DNA of 17,060 bases from Physocladia obscura (GCA_027596945.1 JADGJH010000550.1:1-17060), one strand, 5' to 3'; positions 1 through 9,633 are shown, counted from the stretch's first letter. Program-made: numbers and translations. The notes: a model not told the origin generated them from the sequence alone.

Positions 1-742
1 GAAATCTTTCATTGTTTATTTTCTCATAATGCAATCCAACTATGTGTTTTGCATCACCTAGATCTTTAATTTCAAATATCTTTTTCATTACATTCTTTAA
101 TTCTTCAAGTGATTGTTTGTCTGAAGACATGAATAGAAATCATCCACATATACTAAAACAAAAACTTTTCTTTCTGAATCATATTTGTGAAACAAACACA
201 AATCCTTTTGACTCTGAATAGTATCATTTTCTTTTAAATAGTTTGTCAGGACATCATTCCATTCTTTTGCAGATTGATGTAGTCCATATACAGATCAATA
301 AATCTCACAAACAAGACTTTCACCTTTTTCATCAAATTGTGGAAATCCATCTGGACTAACCAGAAAGTTTCTTTCTTTAAGATCTCCATATAAGAATGCT
401 ACAGACACATCAAGCTGTGTTATGTACTGATCATGAAGTTCAGCCATAGCTACCATCATTCTCAATGATTCCTTCCTAATAACAGGAGCATATGTTTCTG
501 TATAATTTTCCCCTTCTATTTGACCACTGCCCGCAGCAACTAGTTTTGCTTTGAACTTTATCAAATTTCCTTTTTCAAGTCCAATTTATAATCAAAAACC
601 CATTTTGATCATAATAGTTTCTTTTCTTTTGGAATTTCTGATCTTCTAATATGACCAAAATTATTTCTTTCATGATGTGAATTTATTTCTGCTTTCATGG
701 CTTCAAGCCATTTTAACCACATTTTTGATTTCTTTGCTTCTT
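1..742 (-). pseudogene. copia reverse transcriptase domain, broken
   Basis: The longest clean piece (295-564) has the copia RT landmarks: KAKLVAAG, YTETYAPVIRKESLR and QLDVSVAFLYGDL, where the D of QLDV is the first metal-binding aspartate. A TGA at 295-297 interrupts the frame. Beyond it the frame resumes with YGLHQSAKEWNDVL and then LVYVDD (YVDD box at 139-150). Just after YVDD the frame shifts by about one base, and the sequence continues as MSSDKQSLEELKNVMKK, then EIKDLGDAKHIVGLHYE to the window edge. Another one-base shift sits near 575, between the WVFDYKL and KGNLIKFKAK motifs. The segment 600-742 carries the upstream KWLEAMKAEI motif of copia polyproteins. The domain normally copies retrotransposon RNA to DNA; this copy cannot. 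Confidence 0.85.
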
Positions 743-1307
743 TTATTGATTTGAGAACAGTTCTAAATCATCAATCTTTATTGGACTGTCTAGGAAAGGA
801 TTGGCATCTTTGAAAGGTTTAATTACTTTCATTATGGCTTTCTGTATTTCTGGTCTAATCACAATATCTTCAAGAAAAGTGCTTATTCTAAGCATATTTC
901 TTTTCTTCACTTTGTGATTTATTCTTTTCTCAAGCTTCTTTCTGAAACTTAAGTTATTTGGTGAGTTTTCTTCAACTTGACATTGAATCTCTTTTCTGAG
1001 ATTTTCCAGTATATTTTCTTCTCCTCTCAACTTTAGACATTTGGCAATTCCCCATTTGTCTAAGTCTTCATTTAAGTCTTCAAGATTCACTCAATTCTAT
1101 TCATTTTATCTTTTTGGTAGATCTGAAGATTCATTTTCTTCTAATTCAAGTTCTGAATCATTTATTGTTTCTATTTCAGATACATTGTCTCCTTCATCTG
1201 AATCTATAGGTATGATTATCTCTGGAATTTATTCTATCAGATCTTCAATGGTTTCATTGATTGTTTCTTCTGATAATAGATCTTTTTCAATTAATGGTTC
1301 AATTCCT
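743..1307 (-). pseudogene. copia pol linker between integrase and RT
   Basis: A charged, poorly conserved stretch reads open on the minus strand for 115 codons at 743-1090, rich in Lys, Glu and Asn. It lies where copia polyproteins have their variable acidic linker between the integrase C-terminus and the reverse transcriptase. No catalytic motif is seen or expected. Stops separate it from the flanking domains. The assignment rests on position within the element rather than on a motif. Confidence 0.55.
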
Positions 1308-2270
1308 TTATCTGTAAGAGAGAGAACTTTCATCTTCATTCATTCCCTGAATTGAAACATTTGTTGAATTTCTGGGTCTTAAATTGTATCTTATTATTGG
1401 ATTTGGTTCATTTATATCTTCTAACACCTCCTCCATTTCAGTTTCTTCATTTTTCCATATATTATCCACTTCAGTCTGTGTAATAAGTGGATGTATTGGT
1501 TTATAATGGTCCATTGGATCTGTAAAGTTTTCCAAAGTTCCATTTATTCTTCTTACTAATCCAGGGAATCTGTCTCTAAGTGGCAATACATGAAAATTAT
1601 GTGTCACTCTTCTGGATTCTAAATCATATGCTACATAAATGGAATTTCCTTTCATACCAAGGAAGATGCCTGCATACATCTATGTGACCAAGCATTTTCT
1701 CTTTTATCAGGGTCTTGATAAATTATCACCTGACATGCCCATGGTAATTCTTTAGTTAATTCCTGTGGTTTTCCTTCCCACAAATAGTCTGGAGAATACT
1801 TTCCAGTATTTAGGAAACCAGCCTGTTTATGTATATATTTGTTTCTTACTCTAATAAAATATTGAATTGCATATTTTATCATTTTCTTTGGTAACCTTGC
1901 ATGAATTAGCATGGTTATCATGAATCTTTTACTATTCTTATTAATCTTTCTACTAAGCCATTCATTTCTTTTGTATATGGTGGACTTTGTTCCATAATTA
2001 GAGAAATTTTTCTTTGGTTTGATCTTTTAAAGTTTTCTTTCAGTTGGGAATTCTGAGCCTTCATCAGCTCTCAAGTTTTCAACTTGAAAATTGTGTTTTT
2101 TCCCATGTTAATATTTCTTCTGTGATTTTTTCTACCAAATCACCTTTAGAATGTGAGAAAACAGCAGAAGCTTTTCTTGACCGTTTATCTATAATAAAGG
2201 CTACCCATAATTCTCTTTCAAATGATTCCTATAACACGTTTTATTCTTAATTCTAATAGAATCAGCACAA
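1308..2270 (-). pseudogene. copia integrase (rve) core and C-terminal part, broken
   Basis: Read on the minus strand from about 2250 downward, the DDE integrase core appears in pieces. WVAFIIDKRSRKASAVF holds the first Asp, LRADEGSEFPTE the second (after a frameshift), and PPYTKEMNGLVERLIR the catalytic Glu. A frameshift near 1920 leads to ARLPKKMIKYAIQYFIRVRN (1652-1921). A further shift near 1675 leads to YAGIFLGMKGNSIYVAYDLE (1308-1679), the conserved block after the core. The second piece runs on into an acidic tail with RYNLRPRN, typical of the region before RT. At least three frame breaks make it non-functional. The usual zinc-binding HHCC domain, which would lie above 2270, is absent. 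Confidence 0.85.
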
Positions 2271-2516
2271 CTTGCAAATATTAATAATGAAATGCATATT
2301 TCACAGAATATTCTTCAAGACCAGGGCTTAAAGGTGACCTGTCTCAGGCAGGATGCTTGGACTTTGATTGCTTGGATTGAATCAATGGAAGTGAAAATCA
2401 CAACTTATTCAAATATCATACCAGAAATTGAACAAGCATGTGGACCCATTACAAATTTAGGATACTTTTTTCAGTCACAAACACAGCAGTAAAATGATGT
2501 TGATCATGAAGAATAA
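2255..2516 (+). other. plus-strand coding-like fragment with acidic end, unassigned
   Basis: A plus-strand frame is open from about 2250 to a TAA at 2490-2492. It then continues in the same frame with NDVDHEE to a second TAA at 2514-2516. The composition (ESAQLANINNEMHISQNIL, then MEVKITTYSNIIPEIEQAC) suggests amphipathic or coiled-coil helices. It abuts the end of the copia homology and faces the transposase, whose stop is 31 bp further on. No family is recognised. It may be the tail of an accessory gene or part of the neighbouring transposon. Confidence 0.3.
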
Positions 2517-2547
2517 AAATAATTTTAATTTGCCAAAACTTTATTTT

Positions 2548-4164
2548 TCATTCACGCTTGATTGGAATGAAATCCCATAATCTCTTGCTCCTCATCACCA
2601 AATTTTTCTGATCTTGCATCAAAATCACCAGTGACTTTATAACTGCAGTGGTAAAAATTTTGTTGAAGTTGTAGTTTAAGAAAAGACTCATTATTTTTGT
2701 CACAAACATAGACAGGGATGGCTCCTTTCCCTCTTCATAATGCTTCTTGAATTTCTGCTTGATCATTCCAAAAAAGTATTTGATTGGATTGAGGAACAGA
2801 CAATAAGCAGGTGGAAAAATAACAATAATTCCAAATGAGTGAAGAGTGTGGACAAGGTTCAAATCTGTGTGTATTTTAGCTCTATCCATTATCCATATTG
2901 AGCAGTTTTCAGGATACTGCCTGATTTTGCTATTGTATTCAGCCAACCATATACAGCAATGCAGAAATGAATTGTGATTGAATGTTTCTTCTGTTTCAAA
3001 ATAATCAACAACCCAACAAACTGAAAGAGAAGCAAAATATGAGACTCTTGGCTTTTGAATAAACTTGCCCCAATAAACTAGCTTTTCAGTGCAAAGACCA
3101 TATCCTCAGTTTTGCAACATTCTGCAATTGTCAAATGATACTTTGTTGAGAAACATGAGGTTCAATTTGCACCAGTCAATTGAGTTCAATTCCATTGCAT
3201 ATTGAATCATATCATCCATCTGTATTTGTAGTGCGTGCTTTTCCAGCACTTCATATTGTTGAATCCTGTAAACTCAGATTCGCTTGAACTAGTGGAATTG
3301 GCACAGTAAAGTATAAGTTAGTTTTAGAATCTTATTATTTTATTTCCAAGAATAGAACAATGATTTAAAATGCCCAATTCCATGCCTCAAATTAAAACTT
3401 CTGTGTCTCATTTCTAATGCCTCAATATTGATTAAAAACCAACTTCTTAGAAAAAGAAAATTGTTCAAAATGTAAAAGACAAAGTTAGAACATTTGCCAT
3501 GAATGAAATAATATTTTTTTCACAGTCATCTAATAAATAATACTTCTATTTCCAATTATTTAACATCTATTCAGCTTGTATAACACATTTTATTTCTTAA
3601 ATCCAACATATATGTGTCTCCATTTTCATGTAAAATTTACCAAATAGTCAAGTTAGTGATTGGCATTACAAAATGGGTCATGAATTGTGTTAGAATTGTT
3701 TTATGTTCTCTGTGTTGTGTGTTCAATAAAGAAAAGATGGGAAAGATTTTTAAGAGAAAAAAACCTTGACAATCACATGCCCCATGTCCCTGGGTTTTCA
3801 TAAGCCATTACCTAGAATTTAGACATTACAGGCTTAACTTTCCTATGGATCAAACTTACCTAACGATTATCACAAATTGTTCTTGACACTCTTCCAAGAA
3901 TGCTGTTGGCCAGGGACAATTAAAGTTTACAATCCAGGTTCTATGCATGTCTTTGAAAGTTCTTTCTTGCTTATGGGTTGCTCTTGAAACCCCTCTATCG
4001 TTCCTGTATTGAGTAACCCATCTGTGAATGGTAGGTATGGACTTACCAAAGATAGTTGCAAGCTTCATCACACTTTTTTCCTGAAAGAAGCATCCATATA
4101 AGCAATGAATCCAGATTCCTTCATAAGCTTGGCTGTGCAAAACAATCTGTTGTGACATTTGCAA
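2548..4164 (-). pseudogene. Tc1/mariner-IS630-like transposase, copy 1 (one internal stop, intron-like gap)
   Basis: The N-terminal part (3860-4164) contains a helix-turn-helix: VMKLATIFGKSIPTIHRWV. The C-terminal part (2548-3265) holds the DDE_3 fold: DYFETEETFNHNSF, then SIWIMDRAKIH and FPPAYCLFLNPIKYFFG. Between them lies a 594-nt block, 3266-3859, starting GTAAGT and ending TTTACAG on the minus strand. Removing it joins the halves in frame into 341 codons, the usual size for the family. An in-frame TGA at 3106-3108 interrupts the frame. The catalytic positions are also damaged: FLNK has Asn where FLDE is expected (codon about 142), the second Asp is present (about 229), and NPIK has Lys where NPIE is expected (about 264), with DD34E spacing. 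The first residue used is a non-ATG codon and the true start is unclear. About 15 residues seen in copy 2 around the joint are missing. Confidence 0.82.
3266..3859 (-). other. 594-nt intron-like or inserted AT-rich block inside transposase copy 1
   Basis: The block begins GTAAGT and ends TTTACAG on the minus strand, with an ACTAAC branch-like motif roughly 50 nt before the end. Excision is phase-consistent (GTT AG|G ATT). It has stops in all frames and no recognisable gene. It is about ten times longer than the other introns in this window, so an insertion that happens to lie between splice-like sites remains possible. I found no convincing terminal inverted repeats. Confidence 0.5.
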
Positions 4165-4247
4165 TGATTCTTTTTTTGGATGAAACTTTTAATCGCACAT
4201 TTTTCATTTCCGAAAACAACAAAAAAAACAAGAATAATAATTAACAT

Positions 4248-5522
4248 TTATTTAACAGATAATGGAACAAAACTTGCAAGTGTTGTAGAGGAGGAAACAG
4301 TCTCAATCACGCCGTCCATGGGCACAACTCCATCCATACAAACCATCGCCGGTTCTCGAAATCCTTGCAACACCAAAACCTCCCAAATCCTCGCATCGCG
4401 ATTAAACTCTGCTGGCAAATCCCGTTCAAAAAAGTTCATTCCAAGGTAAACAATACGCAAATTTGCCAGTATTCCAAGACCAGCGGGTAAAGTTCCAGAC
4501 AGCATGTTGGTTTCCAGATACAAACTCTTAAGTTGCGTGCAGTGCTGGATAGAACCTGGGATAGGGCCCGTTAGATTATTGTTGTTAAGGTAGAGCGATA
4601 GCAGGCTGCTGAGACCGCCCAAAGATGGCGGAATTTGGCCAGATAGATTGTTGTGGTGCAAAAATAATTCTTTCAAGCACGTAAGACGGCCAATATCTGC
4701 TGGGATGGTTCCAGACAAATTGTTTGCGTGTAAATGCAGGTACTGGAGATTTGCGAGACGGCAAATTTCATTTGGGATGTTTCCAGAAAGCTTGTTTTCA
4801 TTAAGAATAAGATGCGTGAGGTTCGAGAGGCTGCCAATGGCCGCAGGGATAGAACTATGAACGCAAAGAAAAATGTGAGTTGAAATTAAAGGTCGAATTG
4901 AGAACCAACAAAACCAGAATAATACGCACCCAGTATATGCCTTCCACCCAATGTCAAGACGTGTCAAACGGTGGAGATAAGTTGCGTAACAGTCGGCGTA
5001 GGACGCAGGCCACAAAAACCACCACCGATGCTTGCTATTATTGTTGCTATTGTTGTTAATGCTATTGATGCTGTTGTTAATGCTGGTATTGATGTTACTA
5101 TTATTTTTGCGGAATCTTTTAGTGCTGCTGATGCTGATGTTGTCGATATTGGTGTTGTCAATATTGATGCTGTCAAAGCTGCGCAGATTGAGCCAGGCAA
5201 AGTGGCGGGCGGCTAAACACGCGCAGATACGGCGGCATACACGCTTGTATTTAAGTACTGCACGCGGATCAACCAGCGCAAAGATTTGCTGCACAACTTC
5301 GGTCGGCAGCTGCAGCAGGGTCAAATCAAGAAGTTTGGCGTCCATATTGATCGCGTTGTCCAGTGAAGAACCGTAGTGTTTGCTAGTGCTTGCTGCTTTG
5401 CATTCTTCTTCTTCATTTTCATCTTCTTGCTCCGCTACTTGTGCATCACCGGATACAGTTTCTATGGTATCAAGTTGCTTCTCCGGTGGCGCCATTGAAT
5501 TCGCGTTTGGTTTTTTCAACAA
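4248..5522 (-). CDS. F-box and leucine-rich-repeat protein (plant-type LRR)
   Basis: Two exons, 5522-4930 and 4854-4248, give 399 aa. An acidic N-terminus (35-40) leads into an F-box-like domain at about 68-112 (LLQLPTEVVQQIFALVDPRA, then KRVCRRICACLA). An Asn/Ser/Ile-rich low-complexity run follows at about 118-164. Seven 24-residue repeats of the LxxLxLxxNxLSGxIPxxIGxL type then occupy about 187-355. Removing the 75-nt intron (GTGCGT to TTCATAG, 4855-4929) gives a first repeat of exactly 24 residues, which supports the splice. F-box proteins usually recruit substrates to SCF ubiquitin ligases, with the repeats binding the target; that role is inferred. No signal peptide or membrane segment is seen in the spliced form. 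The ATG at 5522 is the first in frame. The gene ends beside the transposon, and the next gene upstream stops 128 bp away on the same strand. Confidence 0.88.
   Translation of the reverse strand: MLKKPNANSMAPPEKQLDTIETVSGDAQVAEQEDENEEEECKAASTSKHYGSSLDNAINMDAKLLDLTLLQLPTEVVQQIFALVDPRAVLKYKRVCRRICACLAARHFAWLNLRSFDSINIDNTNIDNISISSTKRFRKNNSNINTSINNSINSINNNSNNNSKHRWWFLWPASYADCYATYLHRLTRLDIGWKAYTGCVLFWFCWFSIRPLISTHIFLCVHSSIPAAIGSLSNLTHLILNENKLSGNIPNEICRLANLQYLHLHANNLSGTIPADIGRLTCLKELFLHHNNLSGQIPPSLGGLSSLLSLYLNNNNLTGPIPGSIQHCTQLKSLYLETNMLSGTLPAGLGILANLRIVYLGMNFFERDLPAEFNRDARIWEVLVLQGFREPAMVCMDGVVPMDGVIETVSSSTTLASFVPLSVK
5030..5165. repeat. trinucleotide-rich low-complexity tract within the LRR gene
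   Basis: Imperfect GTT/ATT/GCT triplet repeats on the plus strand encode the Asn/Ser/Ile-rich stretch of the LRR protein on the minus strand. The long Leu- and Val-rich plus-strand frames here are mirrors of this tract, not genes. Confidence 0.8.
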
Positions 5523-5650
5523 ACGTTACTTCCGATTTCTTCCGCATCTCTTGATTCTTTATTCCTGCGCCGAAAACGGGTTTCGGAATTCGGCAATCTC
5601 CATCGGAACCAAACAACATATCACAGCAATAAGGAATGATTCATTCATTT

Positions 5651-7471
5651 TTAATTCATTTTATAATTATTAGAAAGAACTCTCAAAAGTCGCAGAATTT
5701 CATTTTGATTTTTTTCCAACCGTTCCAATCGAGAATCCACTATTTTTTTGAACTCTTGAAATTCAGAACCCTCCACGTTCAGAACTTCCTTTACCAATAT
5801 ATTATTTGACATCTTTTCGTGCCCAGGAAGGGTCAGAATTCCGGTTGCTGTAATTTCAAATTCACTACTGCCTTCTTCATCATCCACATCAGGCAAACCT
5901 GTGGTTGTTCCGATACCGCCAGCCAAGCCACCAAATAGTCGATTATTCTGCCCAAAAATTTGCAATCGCATAGTGTTAACTTGCTGAGAAATTTGATTCG
6001 CCGTTCTTATATCTCCGTCTAAAACTGAAGCTTCCAAATGGCTTCGCATAAACTCCACAACTTTCACTTCTACATTCATGGTTGGCGTAGACGTAAATCC
6101 GGTCACGCTTTTTGACTTTTTGCCTGGTAACAAGCATTCAGTAGCGACTAACGTTACAAGTTGAGATTTTTTCTCATTATCATCATCACAACATTGAATT
6201 AAAGAGGCCCCCATTAAGAAATGATTCGGTTCTAATCGAAGTACTTGTGTCGGCTTGGGATGAATAAGAAACGAAGGCAACAGAAAATCATGAACAAAAA
6301 TTACGCCGACCGATAAATTCGCGACTATAATGGAACTGTAAACTTCCTTTTTTGTAATAATTCATGTTAGTAATAAGAAAACTTATTATGTAAAACAAAC
6401 ATCAAACAGTAAAATATCTGGCATTATAATTGGCAATTCTACTCGCGAAATTTCTTGAACAGAACTTGAATTAATCCGAAATAACATTAAAGTAGAAGAC
6501 GCAAATTTTTGAACAATTGCTGCTGTGGGTATTCCGAAATTCATGTTGAAATGAGATGTCGGTTTTTGGCTGGAAATATCCAAGAAATCGGATTCAAAAC
6601 TTTGCCATCCACGTTGACCCGTAATGTCATAATCAGTAATTATATTGGATTCAAGCATATCGAATGTGACAACTAAAAAATCTTGATCAGACGGATTCGT
6701 ATCCCCAAGATTTTTATGCTCATGTTTCTGAATGATTGAAGGAGCGACAAACAAAGCAGCGCGAACATTAAGCTTTGAAGGCACTACATAATCAGTTGAA
6801 TCAATCAGTAGGAAATCGGAGCTGAAAGATAGAATTCGCAGCTTTCCGTTTGTCAATAAACATAATCGTGTGCCATCAATCGTCCAAACACATTTTTGAA
6901 GATTCGAAAACGATTGAACATGCAACTCATTCGCCATTTTCGAACGAAGATCTACGCGAAACATTCTGACATGATCGATGAAAGAAACCTGTTTAGATTC
7001 ACATTTAATAGAATAACTATTTAAACAAGAAAAAACAATGTACAAACTGCAAAGATTTGAGTCCAACTTGTGCTCCAGACAATCGATGCGCGTAAAGATA
7101 GCGGTAATGTTGAAAGCGAAGAGTTTACGTTCACAATAATTGGTTTTGATGGAATCGTACAGGTCAAGCAAAATAGATGTATCGACGTTGGAAACAGTAC
7201 TGCAAGCAAATGACCAGTGCAGTTCAGCTGCGCATCCAGTGGCTCACTGTATAAATATTAATAATGTGCTTAAGAGGACTTTTTGCTGATGAAACAATAC
7301 GAACGTGTCAAGTGCGAATTCAATTGAGGACATTTTTTCAGGCCCGACTAGTACTTTCTTCCCGATGATAGCAACTGTTTGGGTCTTGCGAGATGTTATC
7401 CGGCCACTACCGCGCCTTGTTCTGCGAATGCAGGCTAGTTGTGTTTCTGCTGTGTTTGACACACGCCACAT
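5651..7471 (-). CDS. WD-repeat/coiled-coil protein, tentatively WDCP-like
   Basis: Four exons (7471-7296, 7246-7048, 6988-6401, 6346-5651) join in phase to 553 codons, 552 aa. The introns are 49, 59 and 54 nt; the last has a perfect TACTAAC branch site. The N-terminal ~400 residues show beta-propeller-like strands (CTGHLLAVLFPTSIHLF; VWTIDGTRLCLLTNGKLRI). A proline-rich strand pair follows (VELPIIMPDILLFD, then VYSSIIVANLSVGVIFVHDF), then an acidic linker, and finally a C-terminal coiled coil (VDSRLERLEKNQNEILRLL). This layout and those strand motifs recall the animal WDCP (C2orf44, DUF4613) family from memory, but the family name is uncertain. Another beta-propeller scaffold is possible. The start at 7471 lies only 46 bp from the stop of the upstream gene. 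An alternative ATG at 7333 would leave more room for a promoter. Confidence 0.7.
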
Positions 7472-7517
7472 AGCAGTGTTTTTTTTTCCTCAGTTTTTTT
7501 TGTTTTTAAATACTCAC

Positions 7518-9131
7518 TCACGCAGTCATAAAAAAAAGGCAAATAAATACAGCTAATAATCCAACAAATTTGTTAGAATCTGTGCCGCTAGTTGAGAAAG
7601 GTTTTACTCCAACAGATGCGGTTATAGTTGCGGTTACAGCCAAGCTTCTTGTTACAGTTTCCGTTGCCTTAACTCCGAAAGAAACTGTCCCGTTACAAGA
7701 ATAGACCAGTTGATCTGAACCTTTTAAATTTGAACTGATTCCTTGCACATAACCATTCCACCAATTCAGATCAGCAGTATTATTTGTCACTCTCCAGTCT
7801 TGAATTGCAGGCGTGCCTATTTTATGTGTATACGATTTTTATACGTCAGTAAATATTAAAAAAAACAAGGTGACACTGACCATCCAAAGCAAGCGGTTTT
7901 ATTTCCTCAAATTGAACTGCAAATCGGAATTTCGTGAGATTTGTGTAAGAATTTTCGCTGAAGATTTGGCTCCACCATCCTTGTTTGACTTCCGTTTCCG
8001 ACACGGCGCCAGATAAGTTGGCCCATGCTGCAATCCATGGTGACCCGCTTTCTGGAAGCATCAACGGCTTGTTGTGTGCTATGCTGAACATTTGGTAAAA
8101 GTTATGCACAGCTAGCCACGCTGGGTCACTACTTCCACTAGGATCATTGACACCAGTTAGTTGCTCAATAAAGATATTAGCAGGAACTTCGCAGTCGTTG
8201 TAGCATAATGGATAGTAATAAAGCGAAATTCCGACCCAATCAACAACATCGTCTCCAGGATAAAACGGTGTGTAGGGATCGTCCATACCATCAATAACAC
8301 CATCGTGGTTGGTGTCAAGAACATCAAAGTCTAGGCCGCCTTTGCTTGGACTTTCACGAGCACCGCCACCAACGAATGGATAAGTAATTCCGATATTTGG
8401 TGCCCAAACCATGGCTGCAGGTGTGCAAAAGTACATAAAAACAAAGAAAAGAAGAAAAGAAGAAAAGCTATAATACCTGTCATGTTTGTATACAGTCGGA
8501 TTATTCCAGCAAACTGACGAAAACTTGCAATATAGAGTGTTGGTGCATTTCCCCAAGGATACCTGCGTCATGAAAGATTTAATTGGAATTTTTTATGATG
8601 AAATTACCAATCGCCATTCATTTCATGTCCATATCTCAGAAAAATTGGCACACCGTACTGCTCATTGACATTCTGGCATTTCGCTGCAAACGCTTCCATC
8701 ATGAAAATGGTAATTTCGCTAACATTTGCCGTTTGCGGGTTCAAAGAAAGCTCCAACATCCCACCAACCTGCAATCAAATATTTATTAGCGTCTAAATTG
8801 AGTTCAATTTCAGGAAACTCACCCGACCAACTTCGGACCCATACCAATTGAGCATATTGACATCAAAGCCGGTTCCGTTAAACAATCCCGGAGTAATGTC
8901 AAGCCAAGCGTTGTACACGGCGGGAACGTAGCTTGATTGAATCATTTTTGTCGCACTAATAATAGGCGTTTCGTAGCTCCAATCAAGCGACATACCCAGC
9001 ATCATCGCGCCGTTGAGATTCGGTTCCAAACGCGCTAAACCTGAAGAAGAAGAGTATGCGCATGACGGGAGAGGAGAACCGCTGGAATCGAGAATCTGGA
9101 CTGGCGGGGCAAGACTGAACTTTGCTGACAT
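7518..9131 (-). CDS. GH26-type glycoside hydrolase, probably GPI-anchored endo-beta-mannanase-like
   Basis: Five exons (9131-8823, 8768-8608, 8562-8477, 8414-7881, 7816-7518) with introns of 54, 45, 62 and 64 nt give 462 aa. FLRYGHEMNGDWYPWG carries the proposed acid/base Glu152, and MLPESGSPW the proposed nucleophile Glu307. These are placed as in clan GH-A family 26, which cleaves beta-mannans and related glucans. AMVWAPNIGITYPF and DWVGISLYYYP are further family landmarks. DTNHDGVIDGMDD (219-231) looks like an EF-hand-type calcium loop. The C-terminus ends in a Ser/Gly/Thr/Asp stretch (about 437-445) followed by 17 hydrophobic residues, a GPI-anchor signal. No signal peptide follows the ATG at 9131. 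Since a GPI protein needs one, a missed upstream exon or start is likely. The enzyme would act at the cell wall or outside the cell. Confidence 0.85.
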
Positions 9132-9557
9132 GTAATTTCGGCTTAGGTTTTTGAATAATTTTATTCTTTCTTTTCTCGAAGCTTTCCCACTTCCATTATT
9201 GGAATGAATTACTCAAATTATTTCGTAGGAGGATTCATAAAACTTCTGTTGTCCAAAGCATATTCGATGAGAATATCCTGGAATAAAGCGAACAGAGAAA
9301 ATAATTAAGACTTTTTTCACTAGTAATTTTAAAATTACTTCATTCAATTTACTGAATGACATATTTGATACCTCGCTTTTCATGTTGGAAAATTATTTTT
9401 TTTTGGACTTTCGAAACTAGTTATTAAAAAAAAGAATTTTAAGGTAAGGTTGATATTGCTAGTAATAACTTCTTAAGCGTTCTTGCATATGTATATTTTC
9501 GTTACTGTGGCATTGTGAGTGCAGTTGAAATTTTTTTTTTTAAGGTGCTTGGTAAGC

Positions 9558-9564
9558 TGACTCA
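9558..9564. promoter_or_regulatory. TGACTCA bZIP-type box 1
   Basis: A perfect TGACTCA, the AP-1/Gcn4-type recognition sequence of fungal bZIP factors, lies 162 bp before the hydratase ATG. Function is inferred from sequence only. Confidence 0.4.
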
Positions 9565-9626
9565 CTGTGTTTCAAGCCCATGAGTTGTGAACCCCTTTTC
9601 TGCCGGCCATGTGTTCTCCGATTTAG

Positions 9627-9633
9627 TGACTCA
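9627..9633. promoter_or_regulatory. TGACTCA bZIP-type box 2
   Basis: This is a second perfect TGACTCA, 69 bp downstream of the first and about 20 bp before the TATA-like box. Two copies of a 7-mer this close together are unlikely in AT-rich spacer DNA by chance, though not impossible. Confidence 0.4.

Larger units (their letters stand above)
1..2270 (-). mobile_element. Ty1/copia LTR retrotransposon remnant (pol part)
   Basis: Read on the minus strand, this stretch has the copia order integrase, linker, reverse transcriptase. The core motifs of each are visible, but scattered over several frames. The RNase H and 3' LTR would lie left of position 1. The gag, protease and GAG-pre-integrase parts should lie above about 2270, but that sequence is unrelated, so the element is truncated at its 5' end. 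Stops and frameshifts in every domain show it is dead. The right boundary is approximate; homology to the start of the integrase core fades near 2260. Confidence 0.88.

Noticed and set aside
5032..5376. Plus-strand leucine-rich frame resembling a membrane protein
   Set aside because: It is the mirror of the Asn-rich triplet tract and F-box region of the minus-strand LRR gene, whose repeats and splice phase are far better supported.
7021..7209. Stand-alone 62-residue minus-strand protein
   Set aside because: It is exon 2 of the WD/coiled-coil gene plus read-through into its second intron; the splice phases place it inside the larger gene.
7247..7333. Start of the WD/coiled-coil gene at the internal ATG 7333 instead of 7471
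   Set aside because: The upstream residues (TVAIIGKKVLVG) look like a propeller strand, so the longer start was kept. The short 46-bp gap to the neighbour keeps the alternative open.
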